Translations under genes and position numbers: made by a program
Source: Neoactinobaculum massilliense
GTDB lineage: Bacteria > Actinomycetota > Actinomycetes > Actinomycetales > Actinomycetaceae
Assembly: GCF_900604955.1 (NCBI RefSeq)
Contig: NZ_UWPE01000002.1
Coordinates: 186,001 to 250,000 of the forward strand
Length of the DNA stretch: 64,000 nucleotides
Reading direction: 5' to 3'
Notes under the pieces: generated by a model
Told to the model about the DNA's origin: nothing
Seen by the model: only the letters and a program-made list of their open reading frames with translations
Database searches by the model: none
In this document: positions 52,657 to 61,127 of the stretch, piece after piece
How the letters are laid out: every line of letters starts with the position of its first letter
How positions within the stretch are numbered: position 1 is the first letter of the stretch

Positions 52657-53148
52657 TTAGCTTCTTTCCGCCTTAATGAACACGTAGGTTCCGTCGGCAT
52701 TCTGTGAGGTGATGATTACTGACATACCCGACGTGTAGGAATCGGGAAGAAGGGGCGTGGCCACCACCGTCAGCGGCATGCCTGAAAGCGCCGTGGCCAC
52801 CTGGTAGGTGCCGTTGTGGAGGTCATAGCGAATGGTGCCGAATTTTCCGACGGCGTTTTGGTCACCCAGGTCCTCGCTCTTGTGGAGGGCCCGGTAGATG
52901 AGAGCAAAAATAATCGCGATCACAACGCCAACGCCGGCCGAGATCCCCAGCGCCAACCCCGCGGACATTTCATTGGCGCTGGTGAACATGCCCACCAGCC
53001 CGAATCCGCAGGCGAAAAATACGATCGTAGTGAATAGTGGTACGCCGTCAAAATCCGGGAAGATGTCATCAAAGAGCCCGTCAAGCAACGTGGTGAGGAT
53101 GAGAACACCAAACGAGACCGCGGAGACAATGGCGAAGAACTCGAACAT
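52657..53148 (-). CDS. NfeD-like membrane protein
   Basis: 163 residues. Three hydrophobic segments in the first 90 residues, then an OB-fold-like soluble domain with VGKFGTIRYDLHNGTYQV and the ending GTYVFIKAERS. NfeD proteins work with the neighbouring flotillin or stomatin; here the genes are directly adjacent and co-transcribed. Confidence 0.85.
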   Translation of the reverse strand: MFEFFAIVSAVSFGVLILTTLLDGLFDDIFPDFDGVPLFTTIVFFACGFGLVGMFTSANEMSAGLALGISAGVGVVIAIIFALIYRALHKSEDLGDQNAVGKFGTIRYDLHNGTYQVATALSGMPLTVVATPLLPDSYTSGMSVIITSQNADGTYVFIKAERS

Positions 53149-53197
53149 GCCTCTAGCTTATGCTCTTTCTGGGAACGGCCGTCGGGAAATGCATAGA

Positions 53198-53227
53198 AAA
53201 TGGTCCCGACCAAAATCGGGACCATTT
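53198..53227 (-). terminator. Terminator after the surface-protein gene
   Basis: AAATGGTCCCGA (53198-53209) pairs with TCGGGACCATTT (53216-53227); on the - strand TTTTC follows. Perfect 12-bp stem with a 6-base loop. Confidence 0.88.
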
Positions 53228-53244
53228 ATCAGTTGCAGCGTTAG

Positions 53245-54333
53245 TTACGCATCGTGACGACGCCGCGCCACAAGCACCGTACCGGCGAGCAGTAGCACCG
53301 CAGCAGCCGTGGTGAGACCAGCCGTACGAGCACCGGCGTTAGCTAGCTTCGTCTCGGAAGCGTTCGGAGCGGACGCTTCGGTCCGAGCCGGGGCCAGAGT
53401 GGCGGCGGGCGTCACTTCAGCAGCCGGCGTGGTTTCCTCAGCGGCCGGGGTAGTTGCTTTCTCCGTCGGTACCGGCGTGGCCGGGGTGAGCTCGGTCAGC
53501 GGGGTCGTTGCCTCCTCCGTCGGTATCGGCGTGGCCGGATCAAGCGTCGCAATCGGGGTGGTATTCAGCCTGTTCACAACGGCAGCTGGGCTGAAAGTAG
53601 CCGACGGAACCGTGACAGTGCCCGCAACAATCAAGGACCAGGTCGAATGAGCATCGAAGGTTACGCTCTCGCCATCGAAATGAATGCCCGCCTCCGAGGC
53701 CTCCGTCCCGGTCAACACCTGAGCGAACTTGCCGCCGAAACCGTGACCGATCTGCAGACCCACCTGCTGAAGCTGCGCGTCAGTAAGCTTCTCCGGAGAC
53801 CAGACCGTAAAGTCAGAGCCCTTCTTCACTACTACCCAGGCAGACCCGTCACCGAGTTCACTCAAAGGAATGACCAGATCATTGCCGGGTGTGTATGTCG
53901 TTACACCGGTGACGCCACCCCGATCAAAAGAGGTAAGCGCAGGCTGCGTGTAAGAAACCGTGTAGTGGTTCGGCACCACCGCTTCCTCCACCGTGTAGGT
54001 AGCCGCGGCAGGCAGGCCACTCACGTCAAACTGGAACGACCCGTCCTCAAGAGCAGACTTCGTGGTGGCAATGACCGTCCCATTTTCGAGGAGATTAACG
54101 CTAACCTGCGCATGGGCACCATAGCCATCATCCCAAGTTTTGTGGCCGGTGATAACCGTGCCCGCGGGGAGCGTGTCGGTTGCCACCACCTCAACGGCAT
54201 CAGCGTGCGCGGGTGTGAGGCTAGTGAGCGTGAAAGCACCAAATCCCAATACGATCGCGGCGATCAGAGCGAGAAGGGCCTTCCCCCCGTAACGCTCAAT
54301 GTGTCCCTCATGTTTAGTCCTTTCATCTTTCAT
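53245..54333 (-). CDS. Cell-wall surface protein with Cna-B-like domain and LANAG sorting signal
   Basis: 362 residues. An N-terminal signal with a basic/acidic n-region and a hydrophobic core (about 19-44, ends AHADA). A Cna B-type immunoglobulin-like domain covers roughly 50-130 (GHKTWDDGYGAHAQ, VNLLENGTVIATT, TYTVEEAVVPNHYTV). Then a domain with a Pro/Thr/Glu stalk (260-320), and a C-terminal sorting region: LANAG (330-334), a hydrophobic stretch, and RRRHDA. Canonical signals read LPxTG or LAxTG; here the Thr is replaced by Ala. Sortase-anchored or membrane-retained surface adhesin or pilin-like protein. No sortase gene in the window. Confidence 0.85.
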   Translation of the reverse strand: MKDERTKHEGHIERYGGKALLALIAAIVLGFGAFTLTSLTPAHADAVEVVATDTLPAGTVITGHKTWDDGYGAHAQVSVNLLENGTVIATTKSALEDGSFQFDVSGLPAAATYTVEEAVVPNHYTVSYTQPALTSFDRGGVTGVTTYTPGNDLVIPLSELGDGSAWVVVKKGSDFTVWSPEKLTDAQLQQVGLQIGHGFGGKFAQVLTGTEASEAGIHFDGESVTFDAHSTWSLIVAGTVTVPSATFSPAAVVNRLNTTPIATLDPATPIPTEEATTPLTELTPATPVPTEKATTPAAEETTPAAEVTPAATLAPARTEASAPNASETKLANAGARTAGLTTAAAVLLLAGTVLVARRRHDA

Positions 54334-54619
54334 CCCAGCGCCTTACGTCCACCTTCCGGGACCGGCGTCTTATAACCGAGATACCTGGGAATTACATAGA
54401 AATTATGACATGAAATACTGGACACCGTCGCCGCAGTCCGCCATTCGAACGAGTAGATTCACTCACTTCCGCTCGAAAGCTCCCAGCATTCTCCGCAAAT
54501 TCGGGACCACTGTTCTACCCAGCGTCATCGGCAACACCTGACCATCTACACAACACGCGCCCAGCGAACCCGACAACAGACCGAGGCTGCTGGTCAACCT
54601 ATGCCACTAGGCTGGCGTC

Positions 54620-55753
54620 ATGCCCGAAGGTCACTCGATTCACCGCCACGCCCAGTTACTCACGTCCCTCTTCATGGGGCAGCCGGTGCGGGTTTCCTCG
54701 CCGCAGGGCCGCTTTGCCACCGGCGCCGCGATCCTCAACGGCGAGGTGCCCGGACGCGCCGCCGCGTGGGGAAAGCACCTGTTCGTACCGTTTTACCCGC
54801 TAAATGTTTCGGACGACGTCGACCTGGGTGCCACGCGTATTGGACGCTCACCGGCTGCGGTGGGCACGTCACCCGTGGATGCGCCGGCCGCACACTGGTT
54901 ACACATTCACCTTGGCCTGTATGGACGGTGGCGGTTGGGTGGTCCCGGCACGGCGGGGCTGACGGGCGCCGGCATTACGGAGGCGCCCACCGAGGATTCG
55001 GGGATGAGCGGGCCACGGCGCGGCGCCAGCGGTACGAAGGCAGACGCAGGCAATGCCCGCTCAGGGCGTCTCGGCGTCGGAGCGGATTCCGAGGTACAGC
55101 GGGCGGACCTTAGCGTTGCGGATCCGGCCGCGAATCGGCCGAAGTTCGGCTCGATCAACCGGGATAACACCACGGATCTGGAGGGTTCCAAGCTGCTCAC
55201 CCCCACACCCACCACCCGCATGCTCATGTATTCGGAGCGGGCGGCGGCCATGCTCACCGGGCCCACCCGCTGCGAGGTGATCAGCCCGGCCGAGGTAGCG
55301 GAGGCGGTGGCCAAGCTCGGGCCGGATCCGGTGCGCAATGAGCCGGGTGATCGGGAGCGGTTCATTGAGGCGGCGCGGAAGCGGCGGGTGCCGGTCGGGC
55401 AGATTGTCATGGACCAGGCCGTGGTGGCCGGGCCGGGCAACATTTATCGAGCCGAGTGCCTGTGGCGGACGGGGATTGACCCGCTGCGGCCCGCAAATCG
55501 CGTGTCGAAGGCGCGGCTTGGACGGCTGTGGGATGACCTCGCCGAGGAGATGCGGCGCGGCGTACCCACCGGCATCGCCACCACTATTCCGGATGAGTAC
55601 CGGCCCGACCAGTCCGTAGAAGGCGATGAAGAATTGGACCGCGTGGCCGTGTATCACCGCGATGGGCGGCCGTGTGTGCGCTGCGGTACCACCGTTCGGA
55701 TGGAGGTGCTGGCCGGGCGGAAGCTGTACTGGTGCCCGGGCTGCCAGCGGTAA
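54620..55753 (+). CDS. Fpg/Nei family DNA glycosylase (Nei2-like)
   Basis: 377 residues. The catalytic N-terminus MPEGHSIHR (Pro2, Glu3), LHIHLGLYGRW, the helix-two-turn-helix VVAGPGNIYRAECLWR, and the zinc finger CVRCG and CPGCQ at the C-terminus are complete. Removes oxidised bases and nicks the strand. The protein is about 100 residues longer than usual; the excess is a Gly/Ala/Ser/Asp-rich insert at about 110-180, between the two conserved domains. Confidence 0.93.
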   Translation: MPEGHSIHRHAQLLTSLFMGQPVRVSSPQGRFATGAAILNGEVPGRAAAWGKHLFVPFYPLNVSDDVDLGATRIGRSPAAVGTSPVDAPAAHWLHIHLGLYGRWRLGGPGTAGLTGAGITEAPTEDSGMSGPRRGASGTKADAGNARSGRLGVGADSEVQRADLSVADPAANRPKFGSINRDNTTDLEGSKLLTPTPTTRMLMYSERAAAMLTGPTRCEVISPAEVAEAVAKLGPDPVRNEPGDRERFIEAARKRRVPVGQIVMDQAVVAGPGNIYRAECLWRTGIDPLRPANRVSKARLGRLWDDLAEEMRRGVPTGIATTIPDEYRPDQSVEGDEELDRVAVYHRDGRPCVRCGTTVRMEVLAGRKLYWCPGCQR

Positions 55754-56041
55754 GGGCGGAGTGGAAACTATACGAAGCGGCCCGAATGCCACGCTCGTTT
55801 CCAGCGCCGGCTCTCACATTGGTGTCTGTGACCCGGCTGGTCTACGCCAGCGGACGCCATCCTTATTGATCGGGGCGCCACACTTGTGCGGAGAAATTGG
55901 GACGGCTGGGAGCTCACCCTTGATTATCCCGCGGGAAGGACCCGATAAAGGTTAGCCGGAGGCAATGGATCCTGTATCCCAGCGAAATTCAGAAGAAGTT
56001 TGACAATTTTATCGGGGCATACGGTAGAGGAGGAGAGGCTG

Positions 56042-57208
56042 ATGGGTGAAAAAGTAATGACAGATAAGGTGCGGATCGCCTACTACTGCCTGGATTTTAT
56101 CCGCATGCAAATGGACAACGTGGAAGATGAAGGCCTGCGCCACCGCCTCGCTCCCCGATACAAGATTGACTGGGAAGGCGTGCGCCACGCGTTGGATGAG
56201 GCCCGCGGTTATGTAGATGAGCGCAACTGGGAATTCGCCGCCCGTGTTCTTACCAGCCTCGACCAGTACTTCGACACCATCCCCTTCGGCCACGGTGACA
56301 ACCTCGGAAAAAATGTCAAGGAAGTAGCCCACGCTTTCCAGAACGCCGCCTCCGGCGGCGGGAACATCTGGCGCGCCACCTGGTTTGAAATCACACACTC
56401 CTTCCGCCGCAAAGGATCCGTCGGCGTCTCCACCAGCCCGGACCTGTCCAAGTTCATGCTGGTTGAGTTTCTCGCCAACGTGTTCGGCGTCATCACCGGC
56501 ATCATTGTGCCCATCGTCCAACTGGATGCTCCCTGGTCTCTACTCTGCCTCGGCGTCTACATTGTCATGGCCGGAATTAACCTTGCCGGACTCGCCCTCA
56601 AAACCTACGGCCTCCGCCTCACTGTCGGCCTAGTCTCTCTCTTCCTTTTCTATCGGAGTTTTGCTCTCTGGGCCGACCCCACCAACGAACTCGTCGCCCT
56701 CTCCGGACTCGGCGGGGCGATCTTTGGCGTCACCGTCGCCACCGGGTGGGCATACAACATTGCCCGCCGCAACGCCACCAAATACGGCCCCTACGCCGCC
56801 CTCTGGGCCCGCCAACTCACCAAAAAACACTACGAAGTCATCCTCTATGACTCCGACGGGCTCCCCGTCTGGCGCCGCCACATGAAAGGCCACTTCAACC
56901 GACTCCTCGACCTCGTCACCGGCACAGATGTTGCCGATAGCCTTGAGGCACGAGTCCGCCGCCGCGATGCCCAAAGCCCTTACGGGGGTTGGATCCACTG
57001 CTACCCCGGACTCATCGGCATCCGCATGCGCGGCCTACGCCGCCGCAACCCCGCCAGCTGGGGCGAAGCCCTCGGCACCACCCCCGGCGTCAACAAGCAC
57101 AACCTTGACGCATTCTTCGCCCGCCTCACCACACCCCTGCACCCACCCCTCTACGAAGACATCCTCGCCGACCCCACCTACAACGTCGCCCCCAACGCCC
57201 CCTGGTAA
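56042..57208 (+). CDS. Membrane protein of unknown function
   Basis: 388 residues from the ATG at 56042 (MGEKVMTDK), which has RBS GAGGAGAGG; an earlier ATG at 56000 is less likely. Three parts: a charged soluble N-terminus (1-110), four or five membrane segments (about 140-245, ANVFGVITGIIVPIVQLDA and following), and a soluble C-terminus (250-388) with WARQLTKKHYEVILYDSDGL, RRHMKGHFNRLLDLVTGTDV and Pro-rich end. No family recognised. Single gene between the glycosylase and the convergent GluQRS. The first 300 bases use fewer G+C codons than the last 300, which are dominated by C-ending codons. Confidence 0.75.
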   Translation: MGEKVMTDKVRIAYYCLDFIRMQMDNVEDEGLRHRLAPRYKIDWEGVRHALDEARGYVDERNWEFAARVLTSLDQYFDTIPFGHGDNLGKNVKEVAHAFQNAASGGGNIWRATWFEITHSFRRKGSVGVSTSPDLSKFMLVEFLANVFGVITGIIVPIVQLDAPWSLLCLGVYIVMAGINLAGLALKTYGLRLTVGLVSLFLFYRSFALWADPTNELVALSGLGGAIFGVTVATGWAYNIARRNATKYGPYAALWARQLTKKHYEVILYDSDGLPVWRRHMKGHFNRLLDLVTGTDVADSLEARVRRRDAQSPYGGWIHCYPGLIGIRMRGLRRRNPASWGEALGTTPGVNKHNLDAFFARLTTPLHPPLYEDILADPTYNVAPNAPW

Positions 57209-57216
57209 ACCACCAA

Positions 57217-58404
57217 TCAACGGTTCAGCGCCGCCACCGGGCCGTCGCGCAAAGCGGCCGGGTCCACCCGCCAGGGCGCGGTTCCCAGCGCCGCCACGCC
57301 GTCCGCGGTAATCTTCGCGAGGCCCGCCGCAAATTCGGCTCCGCTGCGCGCCTCAAACCCCAGCGACCGCGCCAGCAAATCCACCACGTCCCCCGGCTCC
57401 CAGCCGAACTTGGCTAGGTCCGCGAGCGTCACGGCACCGTCGCGCTTCTGCAACCGAATACCGGCCATGTTTTCCACCATCGGCACGTGAATATAAGCGG
57501 GCGTGGGCAGCCCCAACACCTGCTGGAGGTACACCTGCCGTGGAGTGGACGGCAGTAGGTCGTTGCCGCGCACCACCTCGGTGACGCCCTGAGCGGCGTC
57601 GTCCACAACGCTCACGAAGTTGTACGCGAAGGCGCCCTCGCCGCGGCGGATCACGAAATCATCCACATCCCCGGTGTATGCGCCGGCTACACCGTCCTCC
57701 ACCGTTAGCCGGCGCACAAGCATCGGGGCCTCGGTTGCGTGAGACCGCGGTTCAGCCCGCAGATCCGGCTTGGCCTGCAGGTCCGGCCCACCCGGCGCCG
57801 CGTCCGGCCCGTCGGAGCCGCGCGTCCCGCCGGCCAGCACGCCTTCAACCGGCTTTGCCGGAAGCGTCGGCTGTCCCTGCACGGATATATCCAGGTCGCA
57901 GCGTAGGCGAACGGCCGGCCCGCGGTTCATGCCAGAAAGCTTCTCGCGCCCCGCCTCACGCTGCGCGGCCGTGAGATTCCTGCACGTGCCCGGGTACACG
58001 TCCGGGGCGTGGTTGGGTGCCTGCCCAATCTCACGCAGTTCACGCCGGGTGCAATAGCACTCGTAGGTGGCGTGCGCCGGGAGCCGATCAAAGGCCGCCC
58101 GGTATCGCTCCAGATTCTGGGACTGCCACAGCACCGGGCCATCCCACGTCAGGCCGATTGCTTCGAGATCCGCCAGCTGCCGCGCGGCATACTCGGGCCG
58201 CACCCGGCTGGAATCCAGATCCTCCATCCGGAGCACAAAGCGCCCGCCAGCGTTGCGCGCTAGCGCCCATGCCAGCAGGGCCGTCCGCAGGTTCCCCAGG
58301 TGCAGCGCCCCGGTGGGCGAAGGCGCGTATCGCCCCACCACGGCGTCGCCGGCACCATCCGGCTCGAATCCCGTGGCCTCACGCCCAGCCGTATCGGTCA
58401 GCAC
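57217..58404 (-). CDS. gluQ: Glutamyl-Q tRNA(Asp) synthetase
   Basis: 395 residues; a truncated glutamyl-tRNA synthetase lacking the anticodon-binding domain, as in YadB/GluQRS. HIGH-type motif PSPTGALHLGNLRTALLAW, zinc site around YECYCTRREL and CRNL, and the KMSKS-equivalent RLQKRDGAVTLA. It charges glutamate onto queuosine in tRNA(Asp). About 70 residues of Pro/Gly/Ala-rich insert (approximately 165-230) make it longer than usual. The GTG start overlaps the stop of the upstream aminopeptidase gene by 7 bases. Confidence 0.92.
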   Translation of the reverse strand: MLTDTAGREATGFEPDGAGDAVVGRYAPSPTGALHLGNLRTALLAWALARNAGGRFVLRMEDLDSSRVRPEYAARQLADLEAIGLTWDGPVLWQSQNLERYRAAFDRLPAHATYECYCTRRELREIGQAPNHAPDVYPGTCRNLTAAQREAGREKLSGMNRGPAVRLRCDLDISVQGQPTLPAKPVEGVLAGGTRGSDGPDAAPGGPDLQAKPDLRAEPRSHATEAPMLVRRLTVEDGVAGAYTGDVDDFVIRRGEGAFAYNFVSVVDDAAQGVTEVVRGNDLLPSTPRQVYLQQVLGLPTPAYIHVPMVENMAGIRLQKRDGAVTLADLAKFGWEPGDVVDLLARSLGFEARSGAEFAAGLAKITADGVAALGTAPWRVDPAALRDGPVAALNR

Positions 58405-59828
58405 AGTGTGTCCCAGCGCGGCAGGACGGTGGCAGGCGCATCGAAGGCCGCCTGCACGTTTGCCGGCAGCAGATCCTTGCGCACCACCACACCGAACAGA
58501 TATTCATCCAACCAGGAATCATTCATGGTGAAAAAGCCCTTCTCGCCGTGCTTCTCACCCCACGAATTCTCCACGCGCCACCGTAGCGGCGCCCCGCTCC
58601 CGCTCAGGTCCACGCCTGTGAACGCCATGGCGTGCGTGGGCGAAATCTGGTGGGAATCCATGCGCTGCGTGCGAGTCATGGCCAGGTCCACGCCGTAGAG
58701 GCCTTCGTAGTTAAAGAGGTGGGCGTCCCAGATGCCCCGGTCGCGGTCAAACTGACTGCTGACGTCGCAGTCCATCCACACCGGTTCGCCGTCCTTGAGC
58801 GTGGCGATTGCCGCCGCGCGTACCACCTGCGGAGATACCACCACGGCGCTGTACTCGTTGCCCGGCATGTTGCCCGCGTGGTCAATGGTGAGGTGAGTGA
58901 GCTCAGCGTGACGCGGATCGATCACCACGTAGCCGTACTGGTCCAGATCGCCAAGGTAGCGGGCAGCGAATTCCTGCGGGGTCATGTGCCCGTCGCGGTG
59001 GAACTTGCCGTCCTTGTCCCGGTACTGCCACACAAAGTCCGTGGGCGGAGTGCCCAGGTGCATGGCCAGCACGCGGTACACCTGCGCGAGCGCCTCACGC
59101 TGGACGGCTTCCACTTCACCCCGGTGGTCATCCACCGCGTTTCCACCGGTTACGGTCCCGACCTTCGCCGCCTCATGTCCCGCGCGAGCTGCTAGATCCG
59201 TGTTCGTGCCCCGAGCCGCTGGGGTTACCTGAGCCTCCGAGCCCATGTCTGTATCCCGAGCCGCCGCCTCCCGAATACTGAATGCCGCCCGACGCAGCAA
59301 TTCGCTCACCACCCTGTCCATGCCCACCGTGTTCGCCGACGAATACGTTTCCGGCATCGCATACTTCGGTACCGCGCCGTACTTCTTGATAAGCCCGGCG
59401 AACATGAACCAATAGCCGCCGTCCGAGATAGGCTCTTTCAGCAGCTCGGTCACCAGCCGGTCATCAAGCGGCCGGTCCGCCAGCTCCACCATGGAGGTGA
59501 GGAAGTAATTGGCCTTCTCGAGCAGATCCCAGAACTGGGTGTAGGCCTGGGAAAACTCAAACTGCTCCAGCCCCAGGCTCTTCATCACGTCCGCCCGCCG
59601 AGTGTTATAGGAGCTAAACATCCAGCACCTGCCCGACTTCTGCTGGTCCGTCACATCCCACTTATCCAAGCGAATGGACGTGACCGGGTTGATCTGATTG
59701 ATGACCGTCCGATCCTCAGCCACCTGCGAGACCCGCACCTGCGTCAGCGCATTCTGCGCCACCCGCGCGGTGGGATCACCCGCAAAGTTGCGTGCGAAAC
59801 CGTCCACCAGTTCCTGCGTCACGTCCAT
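58398..59828 (-). CDS. pepC: Aminopeptidase C (bleomycin hydrolase family), copy 1
   Basis: 476 residues of peptidase family C1B. Catalytic Cys in QKSGRCWMFS, His in THAMAFTGVD, Asn in VENSWGEKHGEKGFF. Homohexameric cytosolic cysteine aminopeptidase. An insert of about 40 residues at roughly 195-240 (GSEAQVTPAARGTNTDLAAR and following) is absent from the paralog at 61128-62444. RBS GAGAGGGAA. Coupled to gluQ by overlap. Confidence 0.93.
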   Translation of the reverse strand: MDVTQELVDGFARNFAGDPTARVAQNALTQVRVSQVAEDRTVINQINPVTSIRLDKWDVTDQQKSGRCWMFSSYNTRRADVMKSLGLEQFEFSQAYTQFWDLLEKANYFLTSMVELADRPLDDRLVTELLKEPISDGGYWFMFAGLIKKYGAVPKYAMPETYSSANTVGMDRVVSELLRRAAFSIREAAARDTDMGSEAQVTPAARGTNTDLAARAGHEAAKVGTVTGGNAVDDHRGEVEAVQREALAQVYRVLAMHLGTPPTDFVWQYRDKDGKFHRDGHMTPQEFAARYLGDLDQYGYVVIDPRHAELTHLTIDHAGNMPGNEYSAVVVSPQVVRAAAIATLKDGEPVWMDCDVSSQFDRDRGIWDAHLFNYEGLYGVDLAMTRTQRMDSHQISPTHAMAFTGVDLSGSGAPLRWRVENSWGEKHGEKGFFTMNDSWLDEYLFGVVVRKDLLPANVQAAFDAPATVLPRWDTLC

Positions 59829-60450
59829 ATTTCCCTCACTCTCCGACGACGCCGCCCGCCCACGGCCGTTTCCTCCAGCGTACTAGTGTGCTCCGACAGC
59901 TTTACTCGGCGGGTGGGATGTGGACAGTCGCGTGTAGTGGGCCGTGTACTGGTCCCGGCAGGTAGATCCGGCGGCGTGGGTGCTAAATCAGTGCACCCTC
60001 CTGCCTGGGTGGTTCGTGCGATCGGGTGGATGAAGCGAGAGGAGCGGGGTTTCGGTCGGGATGTGGCCGGCGGTTGGTGGATACGGCCGTGCAAGTGCGA
60101 ATCCCTACCGGGGTACACCGTGCGGCCAGGGGACTCGGCTGGGGTGAGCCTGCCGGTGAGCGGATGAGCCAGCGCGGTGTCTGGTGGAGCGGGAAGCGAA
60201 CGTCCACGTGGGGCGGCAGGGCTGGGGATTTCGGTCGAGATACGCCCGGCGGTGGGTGGATGGGGCGGTGCCGGGCTCAATGAGGAGTGGAGCCGGGTGC
60301 GCTGAGTTGATGGTTTTCTCTTGAGTGGATGGCTAGTGCCCGGTTAGGGGACTGATTCGGGCCCATAACCGGAAGTTTTCCGTCAACTGAAGAAATTCCT
60401 TACCGTTCAGCTTGTTCAGCAGCCGACCGCGGCGCCACTAGGCTAGACGC
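59829..60450. other. Intergenic region between divergent aminopeptidase and ybaK genes
   Basis: 622 bases, G-rich on the + strand. An imperfect direct repeat of about 40 bases covers 60048-60086 and 60227-60267 (both include TTCGGTCG and GGATGG or similar). A hairpin CCGGTTA/TAACCGG (60340-60346 with 60366-60372) followed by TTTT lies 75 bases before ybaK. No gene seen. Confidence 0.55.
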
Positions 60451-60960
60451 ATGTCCAAGAAGAAGCAGAAGGCCGCCGCCACGCCCGCACTGGCCGCACT
60501 CAACCGCGCCGGCGTGGATTACACACTCCTGGAATACGAGCACCCGCTTCACGAGGATGATGGCTGGGCACTCGGCAGCGCCGACGCCCTCGATGTAGAT
60601 CCCGCCACCGTATTCAAAACACTCATGGTGGAAGTGGATGGCAAACCGGCCATCGGCATTGTGCCGGCCACCGCCACGCTCAACCTCAAGCGAATGGCCA
60701 AGGCAGCCGGCGGCAAGAAGGCCGTCATGATGGACGTGGCCGAAGCGGAGCGCCTCACGGGCTACGTGCACGGCGGCATCTCGCCACTCGGGCAGAAGAT
60801 CAAGGCACCCGTTGTCATTGACGCCTCAGCCGAAACCCTCGCGACCATGCTGGTGTCGGGCGGCAAGCGCTCGCTCTCTATGCGCATCGCCCCGGGGGAT
60901 CTGGCCAGTGTCACCCGCGCACAATTCGCTGATATCGCCGAGTTTCACACGCACTTCTAG
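60451..60960 (+). CDS. ybaK: Cys-tRNA(Pro) deacylase, YbaK/EbsC family
   Basis: 169 residues. VDYTLLEYEHPLHEDDGWAL, ATVFKTLMVEVDGK, catalytic-lysine region, GYVHGGISPLGQK and GKRSLSMRIAPGDL match the YbaK family, which hydrolyses Cys mischarged on tRNA(Pro). Start ATG is the first in frame. Confidence 0.93.
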   Translation: MSKKKQKAAATPALAALNRAGVDYTLLEYEHPLHEDDGWALGSADALDVDPATVFKTLMVEVDGKPAIGIVPATATLNLKRMAKAAGGKKAVMMDVAEAERLTGYVHGGISPLGQKIKAPVVIDASAETLATMLVSGGKRSLSMRIAPGDLASVTRAQFADIAEFHTHF

Positions 60961-61063
60961 GCGCCCACCCGCACGCACCGGCCGCGCACCGGCACGGATC
61001 ACCCACCGGGACTCACCGCGGACCGCACCCGCCGCGCGCGCATCACGCCGCCGGCCAGGCACG

Positions 61064-61089
61064 CAAAAGCGGGCGCAAAGCGCCCGCTT
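61064..61089 (-). terminator. Terminator of the second aminopeptidase C gene
   Basis: AAGCGGGCGC (61067-61076) and GCGCCCGCTT (61080-61089) pair perfectly with a 3-base loop; on the - strand TTTTG follows. Lies between convergent ybaK and pepC copy 2, so it may serve both. Confidence 0.85.
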
Positions 61090-61127
61090 CGTCGTCGTAC
61101 TGGAGCAGCGAAAAACGAACCCCAGCC

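Noticed and set aside
60318-60340. Second HAIR element upstream of ybaK (CTTGAGT-GGATGGC)
   Set aside because: Only the left half matches; the right half TAGTGCC does not resemble ACTCAAG.
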